From: Hordeum vulgare subsp. vulgare
Taxonomy: Eukaryota > Streptophyta > Magnoliopsida > Poales > Poaceae
Reading direction: 5' to 3'
Assembly: GCF_904849725.1 (NCBI RefSeq)
Contig: NC_058523.1
Span: 165,522,689 to 165,586,688, forward strand
Length of the DNA: 64,000 nt
In this document: positions 20,815 to 34,310 of the stretch, in pieces
How the letters are laid out: each line of letters opens with the position of its first letter
How positions within the stretch are numbered: position 1 is the first letter of the stretch
Made by a program: the position numbers and the translations under genes
Notes under the pieces: generated by a model
What the model saw: only the letters and a program-made list of their open reading frames with translations
Told to the model about the DNA's origin: nothing
Databases searched by the model: none

Positions 20815-22353
20815 TGCTACTTCTCAAACAACAGCGCCAGAAATTGACACGTTGACGGAGACTTGCTTGCGTTGGTTTTTCCCTTGAAGAGGAAAGGCTG
20901 ATGCAGCACAGGAGCAGTAAGTATTTCCCTCAGTTGAGAACCAAGGTATTAATCTAGTAGTAGAATCTCGTCAAGACCAGAGTACCTGCACAAACACAAA
21001 AGAGCTTTTACCCAACGCTATAAACGGGTTGTCAATCCCTTCAAGATTGATTGCAAAGTGAGATCTGAAGGCCGAAAGTGCAACGAAGAAAAAGAGTAAG
21101 GCTGAAAATATAGTGTGGAGTAGACCCGGGGGCCATAGTGTTCACTGGAGGCTTCTCTCAAAATAGCAAGTAATACGGTGGGTGAACAAATTAGTGTCGA
21201 GCAATTGATAGATCCGTACAAAGTCATGACGATATCTAAGACAACGATCGTACATATAGGCATCATGTCCGAGACAAGTAGACCGATACTTTCTGCATCT
21301 ACTACTATTACTCCACACATTGACCGCTATCCAGCATGCATCTAGTGTATTGAGTTCATGACGAACAGAGTAACGCCTTAAGCAAGATGACATGATGTAG
21401 AGGGATAATCTGAAACCAATGATGAAAACCCCATCTTTTTACCCTTGATGGGAACAACACGATACATGCCTTGCTACCCCTTCTGTCACTGGGTCAGGTC
21501 ACCACACGATATGAACCCAAAACCAAGCACTTCTCCCGTTGCAAGAATCATAGATCAAGCTGGCCAAACTAAACCCACAACTCGAAGAGAATTACAAGGA
21601 TATGAAATCATGCATAAGAGAGATCAGAAGAAACTCAAATAAGATTCATAGATAATCTGATCATAAATCCACAATTCATCGGATCTCTACAAACACAACG
21701 CAAAATAAGATTACATCAGATAGATCTCCATGAAGATTATGGAGAACTTTGTATTGAAGATCCAAGAGAGAGAAGAAGCCATCTAGCTACTAGCTATGGA
21801 CCTGTAGGTCTATGGTGAACTACTCACGCATCATCGGAGAGGTCATGGTGTTGATGAAGAAGCCCTCCGTATCCGAATCCCCCTCTGGCAGGGCCCCAGA
21901 ACGTGCCCCACATGGGATCTTGCGGAGACAGAAGCTTGAGGCGGTGGAAAAGTACTTTCAATGATCTCCTGATTTTTTCTGGGATTTTATGGAATATATA
22001 GGCGAAAAACCTAGGGCAGGGGAGCCACGGGGAGCTCACAAGCCTGCTAGGCCCCCCTAGGCCGGGCCTGGTGGGCCTGTGACCTCCTCCGAGGTCCCTT
22101 GCCTTGGTTCTCAAGTCTCCCGCGTGTCTTCTGTTATGGAAAAAATCATTCCGCAGATTTTATTCCATTTGGACTCCGTTTAAAATTCTCCTCTGAAAAG
22201 GGTCAAAAACACGGAAAAAACAGGAACTGGCACTTGGCACTGAGTTAATAAGTTAGTCCCAAAAAAGATATAAAAGGCATACAAAATTTCCAAAGTTTGA
22301 CAAGATAATAGCATGAAACCATCAAAGATTATAGATACGTTGGAGACGTATCA
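20815..22353 (-). repeat. R5 3' LTR (1,539 bp)
   Basis: Minus-strand start TGATACGTCTCCAACG at 22353, end AGAAGTAGCA at 20815. Contains a decayed primer-site relic (TCTGGCGCTGTTG on the minus strand) about 30 bp before its end. Confidence 0.9.
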
Positions 22354-25029
22354 AGCATCCCCAAGCTTAACTCTTGCTCGTCCTCGAGTAGGGAAGTGAT
22401 AAAGACTGAATTTTTGATGTGGAATGCTACATGGCATAGTTGTCCTTTGCAACTTCTTTCATGTGACATGAATGTTCATATCCGTAAGATTCAAAACAAT
22501 AGTTTGCTATTGACATGAAAACAATAATACTTCAAGCAAACTAGCAAAGTAATCATGAACTTTCAAAATAACAAGGCCAAAGAAAGTTATCCCTACAAAA
22601 TCATATAGTTTGACCATGCTCCATCATCCTCACACAACTAATTTAAATCATGCACAACCCCGGTATTGGCCAAGTAATTGTTTTTGCACTCTTACTTTCT
22701 CAAACTTTTTATAACTATCACGCAATACATGAGCGTGAGCCATGGATATAGCACTGTAGGTGAAATTGAGTGTGGTGGTGGTTGTGAGACAAAAAAGGAG
22801 GAGATGGTCACATTGACTCGGTGTATCAAAGGGCTATGGAGATTCCCATTAATAGATATCAATGTGAATGAGTAGGGATTGTCATACAAAGGATGCGCTA
22901 GAGCTATAAGTATGTGAAAGCTCAAAAGGATAACTAGTGGGTGTGCATCCAACTTGCTTGCTCACGAAGACCTAGGGCAATTTTGAGAAAGCCCATCATT
23001 GGAATATACAAGCCAAGTTATATAATAAAGATTCCCACTAGCATATGGTGGTGACTAAACGAGAGGCTCTCAATCATGCAGAACATGGTGCTATTATGAT
23101 GCACAAGTGTGGAAAAAGATAGTAGCATTGTCCCTTCTCTCTTTTTCTCTCTTCTCTTTTTTTATTTGGGCTCTTGGACTCTTTTTTTTTATTTGGGCTC
23201 TTTGGCCTCTTTTTTTTATTTCCTCACATGGGACAAGTATCCAATAATGATGATCATCACACTTTTATTTACTCACAACTCAAAGCTTAGATCGATGATG
23301 ACTCTTTAGGAGATGCCTCCGGAAGTGTACCGGGATGTGCAACGATCTAGCTTGGCGTATGACGTTGAAACATCTCGCTAGCTATCTTACGATCATGCAA
23401 TGGCCATATGAGAGTGACGGCACAAGTCATGAGACGAAACGGTGGGAGTTGCATGGCAATATATCTCGGAATGGCTATGAAAATGCCATAGTAGGTAGGT
23501 ATGGTGGCTGTTTTGAGGAAGGCATATGGTGGGTTTGTGCACCGGCGAGAATTGCGCGGTAGTAGAGAGGATAGAAATGGTGGAAGGTGCAAGTGCATCT
23601 ATACCATGGACTCACATTATTCATGAAGAACTCACATACTTGTTGCGAAAGTTTTTATTAGTAATCAAAACAAAGTGCTAAACGCATACTCCTAGGGGAA
23701 GGGTTTGTAGGTGTTAACCATCGCGCGATCCCGACCTCAACACAAAGGATGACAATCAATAGATGAATTATGCTTCGACTTCCTAACATAGAGGTTCACC
23801 ATACGTGCATGCTACGGGAATCACTAACTTAAACACAAGTATTTCTAGATTCACAACACCCTACTAACATAACTCTTAATATTACCAAATCCATGTCTCA
23901 AAACTAATTGAGAGGAATCAAGACTTCTCTTTCTACTCAATGCACATGAAGATGGAGGTTTTTGTATCCTCTTTGGGTACCTATCACCTTTGGGACTACT
24001 TTCATAGCATAATCAAACTACCAAGTCACGCACCGCCGTGCTCTAAATGATCTAAGTGAAGCACATAGAGCAAAATTATCGAGCTCAAAAGATATAAGTG
24101 AAGCACAATGAGCATTCTAGCAAAATCACGATGAGTGCATGTCTCTCTCAAAAGGTGTGTAGCAAGGATTATTGTGAGACAACAAAAAGAAAAGACTCCT
24201 AAGATACAAGACGCTCCAAGAAAAACACAGATCATGTGGTGAATAAAAATATAGCTCCAAGTAATGTTACCGATGGATTGAAGACGAAAGAGGGGATGCC
24301 TTCCCGGGGCATCCCCAAGCTTAGGCGTTTTGGTGTCCTTGAATTTGGCTTGGGATGCCTTGGGCATCCCCAAGCTTGAGATCTTTCCACTCCTTATCTC
24401 TTTGTCCATGAGAACATCACCCAAAACTTGAAAACTTCACAACACAAAACTTAAACAGAAACTCGTGATAACATTAGCACAAGAAAACAAACTACCACCT
24501 CTTTAGGTACTGTAGCAAACTTGAATTCTATCTACATTGGCGTAAGATTACTGTGTTCTCACTTTCCCATGGCTAGTACCCCCCGATACTATCCATAGTT
24601 TCATCAAAACAAGCAACCAACTCAACAAAAATAGAATCTGTAAAAAACAGACCAGTCTGTAGCAATCCGTATACTTCGTATACTTCTGGTACCTCAAAAA
24701 TTCTGAAAAATTACGACTGCCTAGGCAAAAGGCATATCAACGAGCAACAGAAATAGTCAACTCAAAAGCTATTTCTGAATAAAAATGAAAAATAATCTCA
24801 TGAACGAAAAGTTTCTGTCTTTTTCCAGCAGGATCAAACAACCATCACGAAGACTATTCATAAAGGTTTTGCTTGGCTCAAACACAAAAAGAAACACAAA
24901 AAACGCATTCATAACAGAATTATGATGGTGTGGACGCAAGAAAACAGAAAGAAAAAAGCAAAGATAAATTCATTGGGTTGCCTCCCAACAAGCACTATTG
25001 TTTAACGCCCTTAGCTAGGCATTGATAAT

Positions 25030-25712
25030 TCAACGATGCTCACACAAAAGACAAGAATTGAAGCACAACGAGAGAATCATAAAGCATGTGAAAATCACAT
25101 CTACGTCTAACATACTTGCTATGCATAAGCATTTTGTAGGAAACAAATTGACAAGACAACCAATAGTTACCAAATGCAAGGAAGAAGAAAGAGACAATAG
25201 AAATCTCAACATAATGAGAAGTAATTTGGTAACATGAAAGTTTCTACCAAAATATTTTCCTCTCTCATAGCAATTACATGTGGGATCATAATCAAATTCA
25301 ACAATATAGCTATCACAAATGATATTCTTTTCATGATCCACATGCATGCAAAGTTGACGCTCATAAAAAATAGTGGGATTATCATCAACTAAAGTCATGA
25401 CTTCTCCAAACCCACTTTCAATATTATTGCAAATATCATTGCAACAAGTAGTAGCAAAACTAGCATCCCCAAGCTTAGGGTTTGCATATTTTTAGCACGA
25501 TTGTCACTAATAGAATTTATAGTGAAACCATTGCAATCATGCTTTCCATTCAAGGACCCTCGTGAATCACTTCAGAAATTTCTTCATCACGATTTTCAGA
25601 TTCACGCATCTCAAGCAAAACTCCATAGAGAAAGTCAAGTGCACTCAACTCACTAGCAATTGGATCAACATAATTGGATCTCTTAAAGAGATTAGCAAGT
25701 GGATGAGGATCC
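25030..25712 (-). pseudogene. R5-encoded unknown retroelement protein, frameshifted
   Basis: Reads MDPHPLANLFKRSNYVDPIA from 25712, breaks near 25555 and again near 25400, and continues as MTLVDDNPTIFYERQLCMHV to about 25030. It is the counterpart of the R1 ORF at 4870-5580 and shares CNCYERGKYFGRNFHVTK. In R5 the in-frame TGA of R1 is TAT (Tyr), so the R1 stop is a private mutation. A frameshift destroys the MPMHRK end. Function unknown. Confidence 0.55.
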
Positions 25713-25958
25713 ATATCACTAGATTTTCAGCAAGCGAAGATACAAGCATATTGAAGGCACATAGCACACAAGCGAACAGAAAGCAAGCGAAAGAAAAGGG
25801 CGAATGAAAAAGGCAAATATTTTTGTAATTTTTTTTTTCAGAAGTGGGGGAGAGCAAAACGAGAGGCAAAATAAATAAATGCAAGAGATGAGTTTGCGAC
25901 ACTTACTTGGAAGAGTTATTGACTTGATCCTCCCCGGCAACGGCGCCAAAAATCCTTC

Positions 25959-27502
25959 TGCTACTTCTCAAACAACAACGCCAGAAATTGACACGTTGAC
26001 GGAGACTTGCTTGCGTTGGTTTTTCCCTTGAAGAGGAAAGGGTGATGCAGCACAGGAGCAGTAAGTATTTCCCTCAGTTGAGAACCAAGGTATCGATCCA
26101 GTAGGAGAATATCGTCAAGTCCAGAGTACCTGCACAAACACAAAAGAGCTTGCACCCAATGCTATGAAGGGGTTGTCAATCCCTTCAAGATTGATTGCAA
26201 AGTGAGATCTGAAGGCGGAAAGTGCAACGAAGAAAAAGAGTAAGGCTGAAAATATAGTGTGGAGTAGACCCGGGGGCCATAGTGTTCACAGGAGGCTTCT
26301 CTCAAAATAGCAAGTAATACGGTGGGTGAAAAAATTACTGTCGAGCAATTGATAGAACCACGCAAAGTCATGACGATATCTAAGGCAATGATCATACATA
26401 TAGGCATCACGTCCGAGACAAGTAGACCGATAGTTTCGTCATCTACTACTATTACTCCACACATTGATCGCTATCCAGCATGCATCTAGTGTATTGACTT
26501 CATGGCGAACAGAGTAACGCCTTAAGCAAGATGACATGATGTAGAGGGATAATCTCAAAGTAATGATGAAAACCCCATCTTTTTACCCTTGATGGCAACA
26601 ACACGATACGTGCCTCACTACCCCTTTTGTCACTAGGTGAGGTCACTGCACGGTATGAACCCAAAACCAAGCACTTCTCCCATTGCAAGAATCATAAGAT
26701 CAAGCTGGCCAAACTAAACCCACAACTCGAAGAGAATTACAAGGATATGAAATCATGAAAAAGAGAGATCAGAAGAAACTCAAATAAGATTTATAGATAA
26801 TCTGATCATAAATCCACAATTCATCGGATCTCCACAAACACACCGCCAAAGAAGATTACATCGGATAGATCTCCATGAAGATCATGGAGAACTTTGTATT
26901 GAAGATCGAAGAGAGAGAAGAAGCCATCTAGCTACTAGCTATGGACCTGTAGGTCTATGGTGAACTACTCACGCATCATCAGAGATGTCATGGTGTTGAT
27001 GAAGAAGCCCTCCGTATCCGAATCCCCCCTCTGGTAGGGGCACCAGAACGTGCCCCAGATGGGATCTTGCACAAACAGAAGCTTGCGGCGGCAGAAAAGT
27101 ACTTTCGATGATCTCCTGATTTTTTCGGGGATTTTAGGGAATATATAGGCGGAAAACCTAGGGCAGGGGAGCCACGGGGAGCTCACAAGCCTGCTAGGCC
27201 CACCCCCTTGGCCGGGCCTGGTGGCCTTGTGAACTCCTCCGAGGTCCCGTGCCTTGGTTCTCAAGTCTCCCGCGTGTCTTCTGTCATGGAAAAAATCATT
27301 CCGCAGATTTTATTCCGTTTGGACTCCGTTTAAAATTCTCCTATGAAAAGGGTCAAAAACACGGAGAAAACAGGAACTGGCAGTTGGCACTGAGTTAATA
27401 AGTTAGTACCAAAAAATATATAAAAGGCATACAAAACGTCCAAAGTTTGACAAGATAATAGCATCAAACCATCAAAATTATAGATACGTTGGAGACGTAT
27501 GA
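25959..27502 (-). repeat. R5 5' LTR (1,544 bp)
   Basis: Same ends as the 3' LTR except that the start reads TCATACG (G to C at the second base) at 27502. The primer site begins about 10 nt inside, at 25950. Confidence 0.9.
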
Positions 27503-28427
27503 GAGTGTCAAACCCACAAGGAGCTAAAGGTAAGATCAATATTCTCTCAAGTCCTATCTGCCACCAATGCGACTCTACATACACCGAATGTTTACTTCTA
27601 TCTAGTCACGAGAAATAGAATTGGGTTATGGATATGAAGACCACGGCTTTGCATTAAATAGGAGAAAAAAATATATGAAAATAGTCGCTGCCTAAATAAA
27701 GTTAGAATATATTACAAATAGCGAGTGTGGAATAATGATCATATGGTCTGCGGGATTGTCCTAGACAATTGATAACAAGATCGGTAACCATACTTGTAAA
27801 TTTATATGAGGGAGAGGCATGAGCTAACATACTTTCTATATTGGATCATGTGAACTTATGATTGGACCTCAAGCAAGCATTCGCAACTACTAGAAATCAT
27901 TAAGGTAAACCCAACCATACCATTAAACATCAAGTCCCCTTTACTCCCATCCTCAACAATCACCTTACTCGTGTGTAAGCTTATGTTACTCCAGCCACCC
28001 ACTATAAGCTAAACATGAATGTATTGAAACACCCTACAGCGAGAATCCCTCATTTGTGCATGGCATGGAGGGCACCATAGGAATAAAACATACACTCAAA
28101 CCAATCAATATCATCAACCAACCCAAGGGACAACATAAATCTACTCAAACATCATAGGATGGCAACACATCATTAATTAATAATATGTGGTATGAAACAC
28201 CATGTTCAAGTAGGGGATTACAGTGGGGCACGACAGATTGTACCGCTCAAAAGATAAGAGGAAGGTGATCAAGACGATGCTGTTGATGAAGCCGATCACC
28301 GCGGTCATGGTTCCCCAGGCAGCACTCCGCCGCTGCCGGGGAGAGGGGGAGAGAGTCTACCCCTTAGGATTCTTCCTCCATGGCCTCTCCCTAGATGGAG
28401 AGAGTTCTCCCCTGTGGTCCGTGGCCT

Positions 28428-28458
28428 CCTAAACCCTAAACCCTAAACCCTAAACCCT
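28428..28458. repeat. Telomere-type tract (CCCTAAA)n inside an R4 LTR, followed by (CT)n
   Basis: Four consecutive CCTAAAC units, then CTCTCTCTCT to about 28475. The other R4 LTR has ordinary LTR sequence here (ATGGCTCCCATAGGGGCGAG near 33011-33030), so the tract replaced it in this copy only. Confidence 0.85.
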
Positions 28459-28870
28459 CTCTCTCTCTCTCTCTTGTTTTCGCTGTAGTTTTCTGGCCCT
28501 TCACCATTTCATGAATATTCGGAAATCCGTAACTCTGATTGGACTGGAATTTGAGGCAATTTTAATTGGAAAACTATCTTTATTCAGGCGAAAGAAGGGC
28601 ACTAACCGACTTAAGGGGTGTCCACAAGCTGTGAGGGCACGACCACCCCCTCGCTGCGCCCTGTTATCTTGTGGGGCCCTCAAGCACCATGTTGCATTCA
28701 TTCTCCTTACAAAAGTTCGCATATGTTCCAAAAAAAATCTCCATAAATTTTTATCGCGTTTGGACTTCGTTTGATATTGATTTTGTGCGAAACAAAAACA
28801 CACACAAAAAACAGGAACTAGCCCTCAGCACTAGATAAGTAAGTTAGTCCCAAAAATAATAATAAAAGTT

Positions 28871-31800
28871 CCGCCTCCCAAAACAAACACATACACCCAT
28901 GCTTAATGTTCTGCCTCCCAACTTATTTATGACACGGATAATGTCAACAATAATGAATCATGATCACCTATATCCAACTTGATGTATGTTCTGGATCTTT
29001 CCCCACCACATGATGCTTGCCAACTAAATAATAAATAGATTGGAACAGGGATGAACATTATTGACTCTTGCATTAAAGTAAATGTAGAAAAGTAAATACA
29101 TAAAAGTAAAAGATAGGCCCTTCGTAGAGGGAAGCAGAGTTTATAATGTGTTTTTTATTTTTTGATGTGAAATCTCTTAATCAAAAGGAACATAACTTTA
29201 TATTGCCCCTTGTGATGACAACTTTATCATGTAGTCCGCCGCTTTTATTTCTTCACCATCACAAGTTCGTACAAAGCATATTTCCCCTTAAAATAAAAGA
29301 TCATACATATTTAGGAGCAATTTTTATTGCTTTTTGCACTAATTAAACTTACTTGAAGGATCTTATTCAATCCATAGGTAGGTATGGTAGACTCTCATGG
29401 CAAGAAACTTGGTTTAGGGGTTTTTCGATGGACAAGTAGTATCTCTACTTAGTATGAATTTTTGGCTAGCAAAGGATCCTAAGAAAGCACCACATGTTAG
29501 AGGATCCATGACAATATAACTTCTATGTGAATATAAGTAATCATAAACATTATGTGGTCTTCCTTGTCCAACGTTGACTATTTGATCAAGTTTGAAGATA
29601 ATTAATGGGGGCTCACAACCATAGAAGATGTCCAAGCTAGTATATATATATATGTTAAATCACTCTTCCTTAAATATTCTTTCATGAATTGTTCAAGTGA
29701 CCAATGCTATGTTTGCTAACCTCCAATAAATTTTACTGCTTATACTCTTAGTATGTGTAGTCACTACTCCCCATGGGAAAAGCATATGAAGCATATACAA
29801 TTTCACGTTTTTTGACATTCAATTCATTAAACATTTTCACTTGGGGTATAATTGAAGCACAAGAGTGATCATTGAACTACCCTCAAAAATATATAAGTGA
29901 AGTTCATAGAGCATTCTTTAATGAATATAGAGAGACCAATATGAAAGCTCAAAATATATAAATGAAGTATACAAAGCATTGTATAAAGACATACTTAAAA
30001 GATTTAAGTGAAGCGCATGAAGAATTCTGTAAACAAGATAAGTATTATCTCATACCAGCAAGGTTCATAAGATAAAAAGGAAAAACAAACACAAAATATG
30101 CTCCAAGAATAACACATGTGAACGAATAAAAACTTATGATCATCATAGGCTAACTGACAATTGTTGATGAAGAGAGGTGGGATGAGTAGCATCCCCAAGC
30201 TTAGATGCTTTAGTATTCTTATTATATTTACTTGGAGAGACTTGGGCATCCCCAAGCTTGAACTTTCATATATTTTTCAATCCTCTCATATCCCAGCTTC
30301 ACCTAAGTCACAAAAACTTTATCCACATAAAGCTTGAAAGAACTGGTGAGCTAGGTTAGTACATATAAGAATAAATAAACACTTCATTTACTGCCAAGAA
30401 AAGTTGTGTAACAATTTTGAAACACTAGGTATTGTATACTATCATTTTCAGAATTTATATCTATAAATATAAGCCATGAAAACTCTAGGATAAGTGGATA
30501 ACAAAACTATGACAACAATCCATCCAAACAGAACTATATGCACCAATTAATTTAAATAGTTTACTTATATAACTCAAACAATTCTGAAAATTTATGAAAA
30601 TATAAAAAAATTTGTATAGAATACTTTGTAAAAAAATTATAAATTTTCCATTTTCTAGTAAAATATTCAAACACTACAACAAGAGTTTCTGTTTTTACAC
30701 AGCCACACATCAAACATGCAATTGAGACATCTTAAGGCAACTCTTGGAATCTTTTATTGAAAAACATGATTATGAAAAACAACTAATATACAATATCATA
30801 ATAAAATTATGCTCTAAGAAAAACACATATTATCCGACGAATAAAAATATAGCTCCAAGTAAGGTATACCGATAGTGTCAAAAACGAAACAGGGGATGCC
30901 TTCCGGGGCATCCCCAGGCATAGACACTTGAGTCTTCCTTGTATATTACCTTGGGAGTGACCTGGGTATCCCCAAGATTAGGGTCTTGATGCTCCTTATT
31001 CTCCTCATATCGGTATCTTGCCAAAAACTTGAAAACTTCAATCACACAAAACTAAACAGAAACCTCATGAGATCCGTTAGCATAATTGGAAAATCATAAA
31101 CTTAGGTATGGTCATAAATGAGTTCATATTTAATTATTTCATAAGATACTATATTATAACTTATCCTTGGCTTATACCCCCTATATAATCCATAGCATCT
31201 TCAAAACAAGCAATCTATGCAAGAAAAAAAACAGAATCTGACTAAAACAAAACAGTTTGTAATGATGAGCACAAACACCATACTTCTGTCACTTCAAAAA
31301 TTCTGAAAATTGAGGAAGTCCTTGGGAATTTGTATATTAATGTAGTGTAGAATTTCTAGATCACAAAACTTACCACTAAAATCATAGAAATTCTGCATTA
31401 GACATCAAAGTATGTATTTTGCACTGTATCAATTATACTATCATCCAAATCATCCCAAAGGATTTACTTGGCACATTATTTAAATTAAAGACACAAAACA
31501 TGATTAGTATAATATGTTAATAATATGAACACACAAAAACAGAAAGGATAAGTATCGGGTTGTCTCCCAACAAGCGCTCTTCTTGTAAGCCTTTTAGCTA
31601 GGCATGATGATTTCAATGATGCTCACATAAGAATAGTAGTGGAAACACGCATAAGAGCATCATGAATATTATGAAAAGCACATTATTTCTTATGGTAGAG
31701 TGGTATATAAAAGGGGATAATTATTGTTATGATAAACTTGGATGGAAAACTCTACATTGTTTCCATGAGCATTACAAAAGTGTTCAAGGCCGACCCTCAC

Positions 31801-32000
31801 TTCTCCAATGCATAACTTTCCAATCACTTCTCTTATAAGTGGCAAGTAAAAAATGTTTTTTATTTGTTTCACCCACAACTAAATAAATAAAACAACGAAA
31901 CATAAACAACAAAATCAACTTAGTTATAGAAGCAAACAAACATAGTAAAAAATATTAACCCCACGCTATTTCTCCCCGGCAACGACACTACAAAAGAGCC
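28871..32000 (-). other. R4 internal region
   Basis: About 3.1 kb, AT-rich, without a pol ORF. It carries two sets of the GCATCCCCAAGCTT motif (30190-30260 and 30892-30980), a perfect 9-bp hairpin at 30892-30915, and GATATAAGTGAAG-type repeats at about 29886, 29950 and 29995. Corresponds in order to R7 52000-54300. Confidence 0.6.
31690..31878 (-). CDS. Short conserved ORF of R4
   Basis: 62 codons just inside the 5' LTR. The core LIREVIGKLCIGEVRVGLEH then FCNAHGNNVEF matches R7 at 51787-51900 (MPLKREAIGKLCIEEVRVNL). Conservation between two separate elements suggests past coding. Too short to assign; possibly the start of a lost gag. Confidence 0.35.
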   Translation of the reverse strand: MWVKQIKNIFYLPLIREVIGKLCIGEVRVGLEHFCNAHGNNVEFSIQVYHNNNYPLLYTTLP

Positions 32001-33533
32001 TCATAATCCCCAAGTGCAAGGAATCATAGTATCACTTTCCAAAGATGAAAATCATAAGTATGTAGTGTCCAACACACAAGGAGATAAATGTAATATCAGT
32101 ATTCTTTCAAGTCCTATCTACCACCGATAGGACTCTACATACATTGGACGCTTGCTTATATCTTGTAACGAGAAATTAAACTGCGTAGTCAGTATAAAGA
32201 GGATAGCTTTGCTTGAAATTGGAGAACAAAAATATGAAAATAGTTTCTGCCTAAATAAATTTAGAATATATTATGTTATGTTACAACTATCAAGTGTGGA
32301 ATAATGATGGTATGGTGTCCGGGATTTTCCTAGGCAATTGATAACAAGATCGATAATCATTCTTGCAATCTTATATGAGGGAGAGGCATGAGCTCACATA
32401 CTTTCAATACTTGGGTCATATGAACTTATGATTGGAACACTAGAAAGCATCCTCAACTACTAGAAATCATTAAGGTAAACCCAACCATAGCATTAAACAT
32501 CAAGTCCCCTTTACACCCATACACAACAATCCCCTTACGTGGGTGTAAGTTTATGTATCTCTAGCCACCCACTACAAGTGAATCATGAATGTATTGCAAC
32601 ACCCTATAACGAGAATCCCTCACGTGTGGGTGTCAAGGAGGGAAACATAGGATAGCACCAAAATAAAACATACACTCAAACCAATCAAGATCATCAATCA
32701 ACCTAAAGGACAACATAAATCTACTCAAACATCATAGGATGGCAACACATAATTGATTAATAATATGTGGAATGAAACACCATGTTTAAGTAGGGGATTA
32801 TAGCAGGGTGCAGGAGATTGAACAGTTGAAAAGATATGAGGAAGATGATGAACACGGTGATGTTGATGAAGACGATCACCGAGGCGATGGTTCCCCCAAC
32901 GGCACTCTAGGCCGCCAGGAGAGAGGTGGAGAGAGTCTCCCCCTTAGGATTCCTCCTCCATGGCCTCTCCCTATATGGAGAGAGGATCTCACCTCTCATC
33001 CTCAACCTCCATGGCTCCCATAGGGGCGAGAGTCCCTCCCAGATTGGATATATCTCTCTGTTTGTCTCCTATTTTCGCTACAGTTTTCTCGCCCTTTACT
33101 GTTCCTTAAATATTCGGAGATCCGTAACTCCAATTGGGCTGAAGTTCTGAGGATATTTTTATCAGACAATTATATATCTTGTGGCGGAAGAAGGGCACCA
33201 ACCGACTTAAGGGGTGTCCACAAGTTATCATGGTGCGACCACCCCCTCGGTCGCGCCCTGTTAGCTTGTGGGTCCCTCGGGCACCATGTTGCGTTGATTG
33301 TTCTTCTCAAAATTCACATATATTCCAAAAATAATCTCCCTAAAGTACTATCGTGTTTGGAGTTTGTTTGATATGATTTTTCTGCAAAACAAAAAACACA
33401 CACAAAACAGGAACTACCATTAGGCAGTGGATAAGTAACTTACTTCATATAAACTGTTGCCAAAAGTAATACGAAAGTTGTAGAATATTCGCATGAATAC
33501 TTCATAAATTATTGATACGTTGGAGATGTATCA
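32001..33533 (-). repeat. R4 5' LTR (1,533 bp)
   Basis: Minus-strand start TGATACATCTCCAACG at 33533; end GGGGATTATGA at 32001 (expected ...ATCA). Shares order with the R7 LTRs. Confidence 0.82.
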
Positions 33534-33538
33534 CCTAT

Positions 33539-34310
33539 CAAGGGAAAACCTCTGCCTTGCGCATGTTGAGTTGAGCTAGATGATGACAATCTTGACTTCC
33601 TCAAGTTGGACCACCTTTCTTGATTTCGTTGGCCCAATCAAGACTAGTTGATTTCTCCCCATACTCCACTATGGGTGAGCCTCTGTTTGCCACATTTTCA
33701 CATGTCCATTATCATGAAATGGACTGCAAGCTTCAAGCATGAGATCTCTTCGTGATGCTTCACTTGAACTTGCAGACCGCAACCTTGATTACGTTCACCA
33801 CTTGATGTCATCCTCCATGGGTTGTATGGGATCTTCCTCTTGATCTAAGACCATGGAAATAAACCTAACCCTACAAAGAACACTAAAAAATATCATGGGT
33901 TAGTACACAAAGCAGAATAGACAATACTTACCATACCATGAGATCACTTGATCCAACTTGGTACATCTTCTGTGCTTTGTGTGTTTATCAACTTGAATCT
34001 CTTTTCCTTAGTCTTGATCAACCTTGTATCTTATCTTATCTTCATAAATATGATGTCTTGAACATAAACATGAATGTTCACACCATCTTCTTCTTCAAGA
34101 CATGATTGCAATAAGCTCAACTCTCAGACGACCAATATTTGGATAAATCCATGAATACCACCTTGGTCATATCATAAACTCCTTGATACCAACAAATGGA
34201 CTTCAAGAAATACATATGAAAAAAAATCGTTCGAATATAACTCAAGGCAACCATTAGTCCATAGGTATTGTCATCCATTACCAAAACCAGACATGGGGAC
34301 ATAGTGTTCT
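33539..34310 (-). mobile_element. Fragment of older repeat H, right part
   Basis: Continues directly from 20747 after the CCTAT duplication. No ORF beyond short chance frames. The border near 34310 (minus-strand start AGAACACTATGTCCCC) is inferred from the switch to the G gag region. Confidence 0.5.

Larger units (their letters stand above)
20815..27502 (-). mobile_element. R5: complete non-autonomous LTR retrotransposon (6,688 bp)
   Basis: Target duplication GAGTG at 20810-20814 and 27503-27507. It lies inside the 3' LTR of R4, which reads straight through when R5 is removed (AAGTATGGAGTGTCAAACCC; compare AAGTATGTAGTGTCCAACAC in the other R4 LTR). Primer site 25931-25950 (TCCCCGGCAACGGCGCCA, full match to the 18-nt tRNA-Asp end). 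Polypurine tract 22354-22370. Layout and internal sequence parallel R1. By eye the LTRs differ at roughly 5 percent over the first 400 bp, so it is not very recent. Confidence 0.92.
20748..33533 (-). mobile_element. R4: LTR retrotransposon interrupted by R5
   Basis: Target duplication CCTAT at 20743-20747 and 33534-33538. The 5' LTR is 32001-33533. The 3' LTR is 20748-20814 plus 27508 to about 28870 and lacks its first roughly 90 bp together with the polypurine tract. Internal region about 28871-32000. Primer-site region 31972-31991 (CTCCCCGGCAACGACACTAC). No protein domain recognised; only a short conserved ORF at 31690-31878. Confidence 0.85.
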
